From assembly GCA_027622975.1 (NCBI GenBank), contig JAQBVN010000002.1:62001-126000 (forward strand): a stretch of 64,000 bases of DNA, in the 5' to 3' direction. How positions within the stretch are numbered: position 1 is the stretch's first letter; each line of letters opens with the position of its first letter. Of the stretch, positions 28,882-36,908 are shown one piece after another. The DNA comes from Bacteroidota bacterium. Its GTDB lineage: Bacteria; Bacteroidota; Bacteroidia; Flavobacteriales_D; Sanyastnellaceae. Position numbers and translations under genes: made by a program. The notes under the pieces are model-generated. The model saw only the letters and a program-made list of their open reading frames with translations. It did no database searches and was not told the origin of the DNA.

Positions 28882-29613
28882 ATGGGCCGCTCAGGACGAC
28901 GCATCCAGGTCTTCAAGCAATTCGAGATTCATGACGACGCGTGTGGCATGAAGGTTGGCACCGATGCCTTGGTGCTCGGTGCCTTGGCTGGCAGACATCA
29001 TCCGGAGCAAACCATCAAACGCGTGTTGGACATTGGCACGGGATCTGGGATTTTGGCCTTGATGCTTGCCCAACGATTTCCCCACGCCCTCATCGATGCC
29101 ATCGAAGTGGAGCCGGAAGCCTGTCTTCAGGCGACACGAAACGCAGAGGCTAGCCCTTTTACAAACCGAATTCGAGTCCATCACTCTGCCCTTCAAGGAT
29201 GGGGCGGGGGTGAGGTATTTGACCTGGTTGTGTGCAACCCACCATTCTTTCACAATCATCCCAAAAGCCAGGATCGAAAGAGGAATTTGGCCCGTCATGA
29301 CGATGCTTTGCCGCTGCCTGTATTGCTTACGAGAGCGAAATCGCTCTTGGCCGAATCCGGGGTGATGGAGGTCATTTTTCCCCATGATCGCGACGATGAA
29401 TTCATGGAAGTCTCGCACCGAGTGGGTCTTCACGTCTCCCATCGTGTGACTGTCCGCGCCAATGCGTCGAATCCTCCGCTGAGGACGCTTTGGAGTTTGT
29501 CATTGACCCCTTCGCCCCAGCACACACACATATTGTTTCTGGAATCAGAGTCCGATGATCATGTCTGGAGTGATGACATGCGTCAGGCTCTGCATCCCTT
29601 CATCCAGTTCTGA
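28882..29613 (+). CDS. tRNA1(Val) (adenine(37)-N6)-methyltransferase
   Basis: A 243-residue class I SAM methyltransferase of the TrmN6/YfiC group. The N-terminus FKQFEIHDDACGMKVGTDALVLGAL is diagnostic, motif I is VLDIGTGSGILALML (about 48-62), the acidic ribose-binding strand is IDAIEVEPEA, and the N6-adenine catalytic motif is VCNPPFF. The C-terminal part is standard. Begins 3 bases after paaY, with which it has no clear functional connection. Confidence 0.9.
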   Translation: MGRSGRRIQVFKQFEIHDDACGMKVGTDALVLGALAGRHHPEQTIKRVLDIGTGSGILALMLAQRFPHALIDAIEVEPEACLQATRNAEASPFTNRIRVHHSALQGWGGGEVFDLVVCNPPFFHNHPKSQDRKRNLARHDDALPLPVLLTRAKSLLAESGVMEVIFPHDRDDEFMEVSHRVGLHVSHRVTVRANASNPPLRTLWSLSLTPSPQHTHILFLESESDDHVWSDDMRQALHPFIQF

Positions 29614-29673
29614 ATGGACTGTAAACAAGGTGAGTGTATGAAAGACAGGCCTACTGAATGAAGGCAGGGAAGT

Positions 29674-30066
29674 TCAGCAGCCGAGCACTTGACGAAGCTT
29701 GTCCGTTTGGGCGTGCCACAAATCTTGGGCATCTTCCACTTCGTCTTCATCTGCGAAGTCCGTAATCACCAGGGCATTTTCTCCTGTCAATTCATCCACG
29801 CGAATTCGAAATTCGAAAAACGTGTCTTCGCCTTCTTCTTCGGCCTCTAGCCAACGGAACTTCACAAACTCATCCTTCTTTTTGGAGATCATCCTCGCGG
29901 ATTCTTGGCTGCCGTCCCAAAAAAAGATGTGGACGTCCTTTTTGATATTCACATCGTCACAAAACCATTCAGCCAAACCCGATGGCGTGCTAATGCAGTT
30001 GTACAGTACTCCTTTGGAACTATTCAAAGGGATTTCCATTTGAAACTTGACCTTCTCCAGAATCAT
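29674..30066 (-). CDS. START-like domain protein (Bacteroidota type)
   Basis: A 130-residue protein beginning MILEKVKFQMEIPLNSSKGVLYNCISTPSGLAEWFCDDV, the hallmark of a small START/AHSA1-like family widespread in Bacteroidota; acidic segments (EAEEEGED, DFADEDEVEDAQDLW) and the ending AQTDKLRQVLGC are also typical. The frame extends 54 codons upstream without family resemblance, so the ATG at 30066 is chosen. Homologues are annotated only by fold; a hydrophobic-ligand or Hsp90-like role is not proven. Divergent from the tRNA gene. Confidence 0.87.
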   Translation of the reverse strand: MILEKVKFQMEIPLNSSKGVLYNCISTPSGLAEWFCDDVNIKKDVHIFFWDGSQESARMISKKKDEFVKFRWLEAEEEGEDTFFEFRIRVDELTGENALVITDFADEDEVEDAQDLWHAQTDKLRQVLGC

Positions 30067-30230
30067 CTCGCTCGTTTGTCGTTGGTTTGATGTGCGCCAC
30101 TTGGGACGCCACAGCATGCCTTTCCAGCATTTTTCATGGCTGCGTTCACAAGATACGTCAGAAGCCATTGAAATCTCGTGGAAGAGACATGGAATTTGAA
30201 GACAAAACTTGTTACCTTCGCGCCCCATTC

Positions 30231-30304
30231 GGCGGGGTAGCTCAGCTGGTTAGAGCGCAGGATTCATAATCCTGAGGTCGGGGGTTCGAGCCCCCCCCCC
30301 GCTA
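30231..30304 (+). tRNA. tRNA-Met (CAU), elongator type
   Basis: A full cloverleaf can be folded: acceptor GGCGGGG pairing with CCCCGCT (first pair G-U), D-stem GCTC/GAGC with a GGT-containing D-loop, anticodon stem CAGGA/TCCTG with loop TTCATAA (anticodon CAT at 30265-30267), and T-stem GGGGG/CCCCC with TTCGAGC. The 3' CCA is not encoded. The acceptor lacks the initiator-type 1-72 mismatch and the anticodon stem lacks the three G-C pairs of initiators, so an elongator is likely; a lysidine-modified tRNA-Ile2 cannot be fully excluded. A Rho-independent terminator follows. Confidence 0.95.
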
Positions 30305-30308
30305 CAAG

Positions 30309-30340
30309 AGGCCTTGCATCGAGCAGGGCCTTTTTGTTTG
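30309..30340 (+). terminator. Rho-independent terminator after tRNA
   Basis: A 9-base-pair stem (AGGCCTTGC with GCAGGGCCT, one G-U pair) and a 5-base loop, followed by a T-rich tract TTTTGTTTG. It begins five bases after the tRNA. The remaining stretch to 30596 holds no gene that I can see; an AT-rich patch at about 30505-30515 may contain a promoter for the next gene, without a clear consensus match. Confidence 0.85.
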
Positions 30341-30596
30341 CACTTTTTTCACAAGCAGGAGCGACACGTGATGTGCTGTAGGAGGAGAGATCTCACGATG
30401 CCTTCCATGGGCGTACCAGCTTTTGTTGGGTTGTATGTTGGGTCGAGGATGGTCCAGCATGGAAGCTTTGGGATTATGTAACTATCTGTTCTCGTTGGAG
30501 TTGTGAATAAAATATTGAGGCCCCATGAGGTGGATTCAGATGGATTGAAGGCAGTTTTGCGCGAGAACGTCCAAACTGCTCACAACGCGAAACCAC

Positions 30597-33500
30597 ATGA
30601 ACTTTTCAATTGCATGCCCAAGCCTGTTCTTGGGCGCGCTCATTTCCATGCCAGGATTGGCCCAGCTTTCTGTGACCTGGCCAGCAGATATTCTTCAAGG
30701 TTCTTGCACCTCTGACTTGCAAGATGTCTATGAGGATCCCATTGTGGCGTTGGACACGACGTGTAGCTCCTTCTCTGCGAGTTATGAAGATGATGTGTTG
30801 CCTGGAAACTGTGCTCAAGAGACGTGGGTCGATCGACATTGGCTTGTTGTGGCTTGCGGGGACACTGCCACCCACACCCAAGTCATACGTCTTCGGGACA
30901 CGGCCACGCCTTTTGTGGTGAACGACTCGTACAATGGTGGGCATTATTGCATTTCGGAATTGGATTGGATTCCCATTGTCCAGGACAATTGCGATGCAAG
31001 CATGACGGGTGGATTCAGCATGAGAGACACCTTGTTGCTCTGCCAAGGAGTGATGTCCGTCGATCTTGTGCTTAGCATCGCTGATGACTGTGGCAATCTG
31101 CTCGATACGGTCTACACGGTGTTTCTCCATGACATCGCGCCACCTGAGTTCAGTGTGGTTCCGAGCAACGTGACAGTGGAATGCGGCCAGGATGCCAACT
31201 TGCCAGATGCCGTTTTTGACAATTGTGGGGGGATCACCTACACTGCCTCGGATGCCACCACGTTCCCATTCTGCAGTGGATCTCGCCTGTCTCGAACGTT
31301 TGTGCTGACGGATGCCTGCAATGCTTCGACCTCGGCACAACAAGTGATTGAATTCGAGGATACCACGCCTCCAACCATCCTCATGCCTGAGGACGTTGTC
31401 ATTTCGTGCCCACAGGAGTTGGTGTTGGAAGACTTTGTTGTGACTGACGCCTGTTCAGAGGTCGTAGTGACAGAAACCATTGACTCGTTGTTGGTGGAAT
31501 GTGGATTGCAGTGGGAGAGACATGTGATGGCTGTCGACAACTGTGGCAATGCAAGTGAGGTCACACAAGTGTTAACCCAAACCGACAACAGTCCCCCGGT
31601 CTTCACGTTTATCCCGGGCCACATGACGTTGGATTGTTCTTCTCCAGAACCCGAATTGGTGATGGCTACGGCTGTCGACGAGTGCAGTGCAGTGGAGGTC
31701 ACATTGGTTGAATCCATTGTGTTGGGTACTTGCGAGTCAGAGTTCACCTTGATCAGAACATTTGTGGCCACGGATGCTTGTGGCAACACGTCGGAAGCGG
31801 AACAGTGGATCAGCTTTGAGGACACCACGCCGCCACTTGTTACGCTCGGTTCCTGGGGGCAAGGTGATACATTGATTGTTGCTTGTGGTCAGCCCATTCC
31901 CGCGGCAGAATTGGTCGTGACAGACAATTGCAGTGCATGGACGACATCGTCTTCTTTGAATGCTCAGCAAGGGTCATGTAACGGGGAGAACACCCAGACC
32001 ATTGCTTATACCGTGACGGATGCATGTGGCAATGCGGCCGCCATTTCAAGGGTGGTTGTTGTCAATGACAATGACGCTCCTGAACTGGTTTGGGCTCCGG
32101 CAGACACTTTGGTGTCCTGCAGTGAGGACTTGCCTTCCGATTCGCCCGTGTTTCTCGAAATATGCAGCACTGCTTCTGTTCAACTGTCCGAGGCTATCAC
32201 GGAGGGAGTGTGTCCATCTGAAGCTTCGATTTTGCAAGTTTGGACTGCGACTGATGCGTGTGGCAATGCGAATAGTTACACGCGCACAGTGACTGTCATT
32301 GATACGACGCCTCCGGTTTTGACCAGCAGCCTCGAGGACCAAATTTTATCATACATCTCGGGTCAACCCGGCGGCAGTGAAGCGCTTCCAGCACCTTTCG
32401 TGGAGGTTTTTGACAATTGCGACAGTGACCCAACGTGGTCATCAACGGACACACTTGTGTCTGTGACATCGACGACTGAGGTATGGTGGAGAGCGTATGT
32501 GAGCACCGATGCTTGTGCCAATTCCTCGTCATTCACTCAACAATTCATCGTTGAAGTCAGGGTCGAAGGATGCATGGATGGTTTGGCCGACAACTTCTTG
32601 CCTGAAGCCAATGAGCCAGATGGATCGTGCACTTATTGCCCGATGTACAATGAGCCCAACACCACTGCGCCAGACCCCATCACGATTGGTGTGGGAATTT
32701 CCAACGAGCACATGCATGTGTCGCGTGACACGTGCAACGACTTGTCATTGTCCTTGGGCGCATTGGAACGATTTGTAGGAAGTCTGGTTCCAGAATCCAA
32801 TGAACCGACATCCTATCGAATTGAAACTGGTTATTCAGAATCCTTGGAGGGGAGTCCCACGGGTTCACGTTGGAATTATCTGCTCAGCGTCAACCTAGGC
32901 TCAAGCACATTTCAGGATGTAGAGGTTATGTTGGGCGTGGATTTTGATCCGGCTGAAGAGATTGATTTAACTCAACCCGAAGATGCATTCACAGTCTATG
33001 CCTCCCTCAACGAAGCGCTTGCCATGGTGGATTTGTCTGAAGGCACCAACTACGCCCAAGGAGGATTCTTTCAGGACTCACAAAATCTGGCCTTTGGCTT
33101 TTGGGCCGATTTGATTTCGGCGAGTGGTTTGGCATTTGATCCAGAGGTGAATGGCGTGTATCACCTTGGCGTGTATGCCTTGTCGCCAGAGGGTGGAATG
33201 TTGGCTTCTTCGATCATCTCTGTGGAAGCATTTACACCGGGGTGTACGGACCAAGAAGCCTGCAATTACAATGTCCAGGCCAACGAACTTGATGGTTCTT
33301 GTTTGTATCTCGATGCTTGTGGAACATGCGGGGGCACTTCATATTTGGGATGCACCGATGAGAGTGCGTGCAATTACGACCCCAACGCGGGTTGTGATGA
33401 TGGGTCCTGTCTTCCTGAACCCGCGTTTTATGACTGCCAAGGGGAATGCACGGTCGACGTCGATGAGGACGGGGTGTGTGATGATGTGGATGAGTGCATT

Positions 33501-34823
33501 GGGGCTTATGACGCATGTGGCGTATGCAATGGCGATGGTACGTTGTGTGTTGGTTGTACAGATCCCGAATCGTGTACCTATGCGATGTTGTCGTCCGGGA
33601 CGTGGTCTACCAATTTTGGGCTCACAACCAATCCCGAAGTCAAGACGATAACTGTTGCAGGAGATCAAGGGGATTATTCATTCGCAGGTGTTCTTGTTGA
33701 TGTTTCTTTCACTCCCCTCGGTGGAGATACGCTTTCATTGTACTTGGCCTTTGAGGGAATCCTGGACATTGGAGATGTTCAAGCCCAGGCCTTCATTTCC
33801 GCTCCTCTCGTGTTACCCAATGGCTTAGCGGCGTTGCCAGAGTCGGCGGATTTTGTTGTGAATGCTGGGGAAGCCGTTTGGACGATGACTGCCTCAGTGA
33901 ACGGAGATGTGTCGATGGGCTTGTCAGGAGAAATTTCAGGGTTTTCTCTGGCGGCCATTGACGACGGTACCTGCTTGTATGCGGACGCATTGGGAGAATG
34001 TGGAGGCGCGTGCATGGCAGATGTTGATTCGGACGGCCTATGCGATGATGAAGACCCTTGTGTGGGTTCCTACGACGTCTGTGGCGTGTGCAATGGGGAT
34101 GGAATCTTGTGTATGGGATGCACCGACCTGGAAGCATGCAATTACGAGATGCTTCCGAGTGCCACGTGGCACACCAATTTCGGATTGTCGAACATGCCAG
34201 AGATCGCCATGTTGTCAGTGTATGGATTGGAGGATTCCTACGCGTTTGAAGGCGCACTCACATTCCTCGAGATTCAACAAATGGCGGGAGACACCTTGGA
34301 AGTATCCTTGATGTTTCAGGGTGAATTTGTTGCAGGCGATGACATCGCAACGGCCGAGGTTTCTGCCACGCTGCTCCTGACCGAGGGGTCTTCGTCCTTG
34401 CCGGAAACCGCCACCTTTGCCATCACCGCGGGTGAGGCGTCATGGATGGTGCTGGTTTCGCTGAGCGAAGCTGGCATGGATTCAATGGCAGGAACTGTGT
34501 CGTCTTTTGGACTGGCCTTCTTCGACAATGGTTCTTGCGTCTATCCAGCCATGTATATGGATTGCTCAGGTGAGTTTGTCCCGTCTAGCGTATGCGGAGA
34601 GGGGACTGTTTTTGATGTTGAAACGGGGTTGTGTCTACCTGCAGAGGGTTGTGAGCCCAATGAAGCGGCTTGTGGGCCAAACACAGTTTGGAGTGAATCA
34701 ATCGGACAGTGCATCCCTGCCACATTGGGCCCTGAATGCTACTTTGACACCGATGGCAACGGGGAAGTGGGAAGCACTGATTTGTTGAACTTTCTCAGCG
34801 CTTTTGGAAGTGTCTGTGATTGA
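30597..34823 (+). CDS. Very large modular secreted protein: HYR-like domains, Cys-rich repeats with nested domains, dockerin-like C-terminus
   Basis: A 1408-residue exported protein. A signal peptide (NFSIACPSLFLGALISMPGLAQ) is followed by six HYR-like modules, each marked by DxTPPxx or a variant (DIAPPEF, DTTPPTI, DNSPPVF, DTTPPLV, DNDAPEL, DTTPPVL) and by paired Cys with DACGN-like motifs. A beta-rich region (about 690-880) comes next, then GCTDxxACNYxxxA...DGSC modules, two of which contain an inserted roughly 120-residue domain (residues 986-1128 and 1174-1315), and finally ECYFDTDGNGEVGSTDLLNFL with GSVCD at the end. There is no T9SS C-terminal domain. Likely an adhesin or matrix component; this is inference from architecture. 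Confidence 0.87.
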   Translation: MNFSIACPSLFLGALISMPGLAQLSVTWPADILQGSCTSDLQDVYEDPIVALDTTCSSFSASYEDDVLPGNCAQETWVDRHWLVVACGDTATHTQVIRLRDTATPFVVNDSYNGGHYCISELDWIPIVQDNCDASMTGGFSMRDTLLLCQGVMSVDLVLSIADDCGNLLDTVYTVFLHDIAPPEFSVVPSNVTVECGQDANLPDAVFDNCGGITYTASDATTFPFCSGSRLSRTFVLTDACNASTSAQQVIEFEDTTPPTILMPEDVVISCPQELVLEDFVVTDACSEVVVTETIDSLLVECGLQWERHVMAVDNCGNASEVTQVLTQTDNSPPVFTFIPGHMTLDCSSPEPELVMATAVDECSAVEVTLVESIVLGTCESEFTLIRTFVATDACGNTSEAEQWISFEDTTPPLVTLGSWGQGDTLIVACGQPIPAAELVVTDNCSAWTTSSSLNAQQGSCNGENTQTIAYTVTDACGNAAAISRVVVVNDNDAPELVWAPADTLVSCSEDLPSDSPVFLEICSTASVQLSEAITEGVCPSEASILQVWTATDACGNANSYTRTVTVIDTTPPVLTSSLEDQILSYISGQPGGSEALPAPFVEVFDNCDSDPTWSSTDTLVSVTSTTEVWWRAYVSTDACANSSSFTQQFIVEVRVEGCMDGLADNFLPEANEPDGSCTYCPMYNEPNTTAPDPITIGVGISNEHMHVSRDTCNDLSLSLGALERFVGSLVPESNEPTSYRIETGYSESLEGSPTGSRWNYLLSVNLGSSTFQDVEVMLGVDFDPAEEIDLTQPEDAFTVYASLNEALAMVDLSEGTNYAQGGFFQDSQNLAFGFWADLISASGLAFDPEVNGVYHLGVYALSPEGGMLASSIISVEAFTPGCTDQEACNYNVQANELDGSCLYLDACGTCGGTSYLGCTDESACNYDPNAGCDDGSCLPEPAFYDCQGECTVDVDEDGVCDDVDECIGAYDACGVCNGDGTLCVGCTDPESCTYAMLSSGTWSTNFGLTTNPEVKTITVAGDQGDYSFAGVLVDVSFTPLGGDTLSLYLAFEGILDIGDVQAQAFISAPLVLPNGLAALPESADFVVNAGEAVWTMTASVNGDVSMGLSGEISGFSLAAIDDGTCLYADALGECGGACMADVDSDGLCDDEDPCVGSYDVCGVCNGDGILCMGCTDLEACNYEMLPSATWHTNFGLSNMPEIAMLSVYGLEDSYAFEGALTFLEIQQMAGDTLEVSLMFQGEFVAGDDIATAEVSATLLLTEGSSSLPETATFAITAGEASWMVLVSLSEAGMDSMAGTVSSFGLAFFDNGSCVYPAMYMDCSGEFVPSSVCGEGTVFDVETGLCLPAEGCEPNEAACGPNTVWSESIGQCIPATLGPECYFDTDGNGEVGSTDLLNFLSAFGSVCD

Positions 34824-34860
34824 CGCGGTGGGGGACGTTGCCCTGGATGAGTACATGAAA

Positions 34861-34888
34861 AAAGCCCCGGAAATTCCGGGGCTTTTTC
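34861..34888. terminator. Bidirectional Rho-independent terminator
   Basis: A perfect stem with AAAGCCCCGGA against TCCGGGGCTTT and a 3-base loop, with A-runs on the left and T-runs on the right, lies between two convergent genes (the 1408-residue protein and the RRM gene) and can end transcription from both sides. Confidence 0.88.
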
Positions 34889-34906
34889 GTCGATTCAACC
34901 AGTGAA

Positions 34907-35158
34907 TCAGCGACGCTCGCGTGGCTGGCTTTCGTTGCAGCGAATGGGACGACCCATCAGATCTTTCCCCTCCATGCTTTTCAATGCCGCTTCAGCTTCA
35001 TCGCGGTTGGGCATTTCAACAAAACCAAAGCCTCGAGACCTTCCGGTCTCACGGTCGTGGATGACTTGGGCTTTTTCGACTTCGCCGAAGGCCTCGAATG
35101 CCTCACGGAGCGCGATGTCATCGACGCCCCAAGAGAGGTTTCCTACAAAAATGTTCAC
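34907..35158 (-). CDS. RRM-domain RNA-binding protein
   Basis: An 83-residue single RNA recognition motif. RNP2 is IFVGNL at the very N-terminus and RNP1 is RSRGFGFVEM around residue 45; the last residues are QPRERR. A GTG at 35158 gives VNIFVGNLSWGVDD, the normal family N-terminus (MNIFVGNL); no in-frame ATG fits. A candidate Bacteroidota-type promoter on this strand (TTTG at 35197-35200, TACTTTAT at 35171-35178, 18 bases apart) would leave a leader of only a few bases, so it is doubtful. Such small RRM proteins in Bacteroidota are global post-transcriptional regulators in the few cases studied. Confidence 0.88.
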   Translation of the reverse strand: MNIFVGNLSWGVDDIALREAFEAFGEVEKAQVIHDRETGRSRGFGFVEMPNRDEAEAALKSMEGKDLMGRPIRCNESQPRERR

Positions 35159-35257
35159 TTGACTGAATTTATAAAGTACGGGCGCGAAGGTAGGTGCAAA
35201 CCAACCCACTTCGACGCAAAGTCTTGAATTCCTTTGCAGTGGCCCCAACAATTGGCC

Positions 35258-36802
35258 TCAATGGTCATGTTCGCTGCTCTCTTTTCTTTCGCTGGGTTCG
35301 AAGTAGGGTACGGTTTCCTCAAGGCCCTCGATTTGAGACAAAATTTCAGCCAGTTGGACTGCACCCACTTGCTTGGCCATGATCTTCTTGTCGGCATCCA
35401 ATAAAAACATCTTGGGCGTCGCGTACACGTCAAACGTCGTCCTAAAATTCAGACTCTCCAGGTTGGTGATGCCTCCATAAATCAGGGCAGTGGCGCTGTC
35501 TTGGGCGTTGATGAACGGATTGTCGGAGACATGGAACCAGTCAGTCAGGCCTTTGTCTTTGACAAACTCTTGCCATGGTTCGGGCTCAAAATCATTGCCA
35601 ATGGCGAATATTTCCAACCCTCTCGGGTTCCATTCTTCGTAAATCCGTTGCAGTTTGGGCATTTCTTTTTTGCAGTGACCGCAGGTGCTTTCCCAAATAC
35701 AAATGAGGGTGTACTTGGCTTGGATGTCGTGAAGGCGGATCCAATTTTCCTGGGACAAATCGGGAAGGGTGACGTCAGGAGCGACATTGCCACACAAGGT
35801 GTACTTCAAATCGTCTGCTCGTTCAAGAATTTTATCGAGCTGTTCCTTGGACAACCAATCCACCTGGCCGGTGCGGTAATAGGTGTTTACTAGATGAACG
35901 AAGACTTTGTCCATGCACATGATTTTGGAACTTTCGCTCGCATAGGTCATGTGGTGGAGCATGTATTTGAACATGTCCTTGTTCTCGTTCTGCAATGTCA
36001 AATCGAGCACGCGCTGGGCTTCCGCAATCATGGTGTCGGCCATTTGAGGAAGAACCTCAGCCCACCATCTCTTGAGCACTTGATCGAATGCCCCGTCGCG
36101 CACCAGTCGGGGATCTGAAAAATCCACCCGGTCCCAGTAATGGCTTCGGTACCACTGATACTGCCACATGGCTGAATTCTTCACATCGTCCGGCGCCTCC
36201 GGCACTTGGGGCTCATTCAGCATGTTCAGGTATTTCCCGAAGAGAAATTCTCGGGGGTCATTGATCATGTATTGCTGGTACGTAGTCACTTCATCTGTCA
36301 AGGCCTGAATGGCTCTCCTCGCCTCAGATTTGGCTTCTGCGCTTGCTTCGTCGTCATTCAAGACAGCATCGTGTGGAACCCGCAGTTCACGCTTCTCCTT
36401 GATGAAGGATAGGTAACTGTAGAACACCTCATTCTCCTTGCTTTTGAGAACTTCGATGTCTCCCGATGGATTGGCTGCGGTGGTTCTGAATTCCATGGGC
36501 TCATCGACCATCAGAAACTCGAAGAACTTGGGCCCAGGCACGACCACAGCGTATTTTCCTCCTTCAGCCATGGGTTTGCCCTCGAAGACAACTTTCCCCG
36601 ACGAATTCGCAACAGCGGTGTCATTGTAGAAAAGTTTAGCTCCGTAATAATGGGCCAAATACACGGTGTCGTGAGACAATCCATCGATGTGAATCACGAC
36701 ATCATGTTGAGCCCGAATTGCAGGAACCAGCGTCACAGCTCCAATCCATGCCATCATTGCCTTCAAGAACACGGGGGACATCGTACCATTTCTCATCGTC
36801 AC
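35258..36802 (-). CDS. Exported thioredoxin-like (redoxin) protein with DUF4369/DUF5106-type N-terminal regions
   Basis: A 514-residue protein with a signal peptide ending near AIRAQ. Residues about 35-115 look like DUF4369 (VVIHIDGLSHDTVYLAHYYG); about 125-345 is a helical DUF5106-like segment; the C-terminal 160 residues are a TlpA/ResA-like thioredoxin domain with the redox motif ESTCGHCKKEMPKL and a cis-Pro segment YATPKMFLLD. It presumably works in the periplasm in thiol-disulfide exchange. The C-terminus is charged (SERKESSEHDH). It stands upstream of the RRM gene, 99 bases apart, with no shared function apparent. Confidence 0.88.
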   Translation of the reverse strand: MTMRNGTMSPVFLKAMMAWIGAVTLVPAIRAQHDVVIHIDGLSHDTVYLAHYYGAKLFYNDTAVANSSGKVVFEGKPMAEGGKYAVVVPGPKFFEFLMVDEPMEFRTTAANPSGDIEVLKSKENEVFYSYLSFIKEKRELRVPHDAVLNDDEASAEAKSEARRAIQALTDEVTTYQQYMINDPREFLFGKYLNMLNEPQVPEAPDDVKNSAMWQYQWYRSHYWDRVDFSDPRLVRDGAFDQVLKRWWAEVLPQMADTMIAEAQRVLDLTLQNENKDMFKYMLHHMTYASESSKIMCMDKVFVHLVNTYYRTGQVDWLSKEQLDKILERADDLKYTLCGNVAPDVTLPDLSQENWIRLHDIQAKYTLICIWESTCGHCKKEMPKLQRIYEEWNPRGLEIFAIGNDFEPEPWQEFVKDKGLTDWFHVSDNPFINAQDSATALIYGGITNLESLNFRTTFDVYATPKMFLLDADKKIMAKQVGAVQLAEILSQIEGLEETVPYFEPSERKESSEHDH

Positions 36803-36908
36803 ATCATTTCAGTTAACAGCGTCAAATTTAGTGTTGCAATCAGCGACCTTTGCAAAGGATGTGCCAATGCATGTCAAGAGTTGACAATCCATCGCCCAGA
36901 CTTTGTTC

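Noticed and set aside
30341-30596. Gap after the tRNA terminator as a possible small gene or riboswitch
   Set aside because: No convincing small protein, stable conserved RNA shape or ribosome site was seen; an AT-rich patch near 30505 is only a possible promoter.
33241-33546. Cys-rich repeats as a mobile or recombination repeat
   Set aside because: The similarity is at protein level only, with diverged DNA; there are no flanking inverted repeats or transposase.
35171-35200. Candidate promoter for the RRM gene on the minus strand
   Set aside because: TTTG and TACTTTAT are spaced correctly, but the start of transcription would fall almost on the GTG start codon, so I do not list it as a feature.
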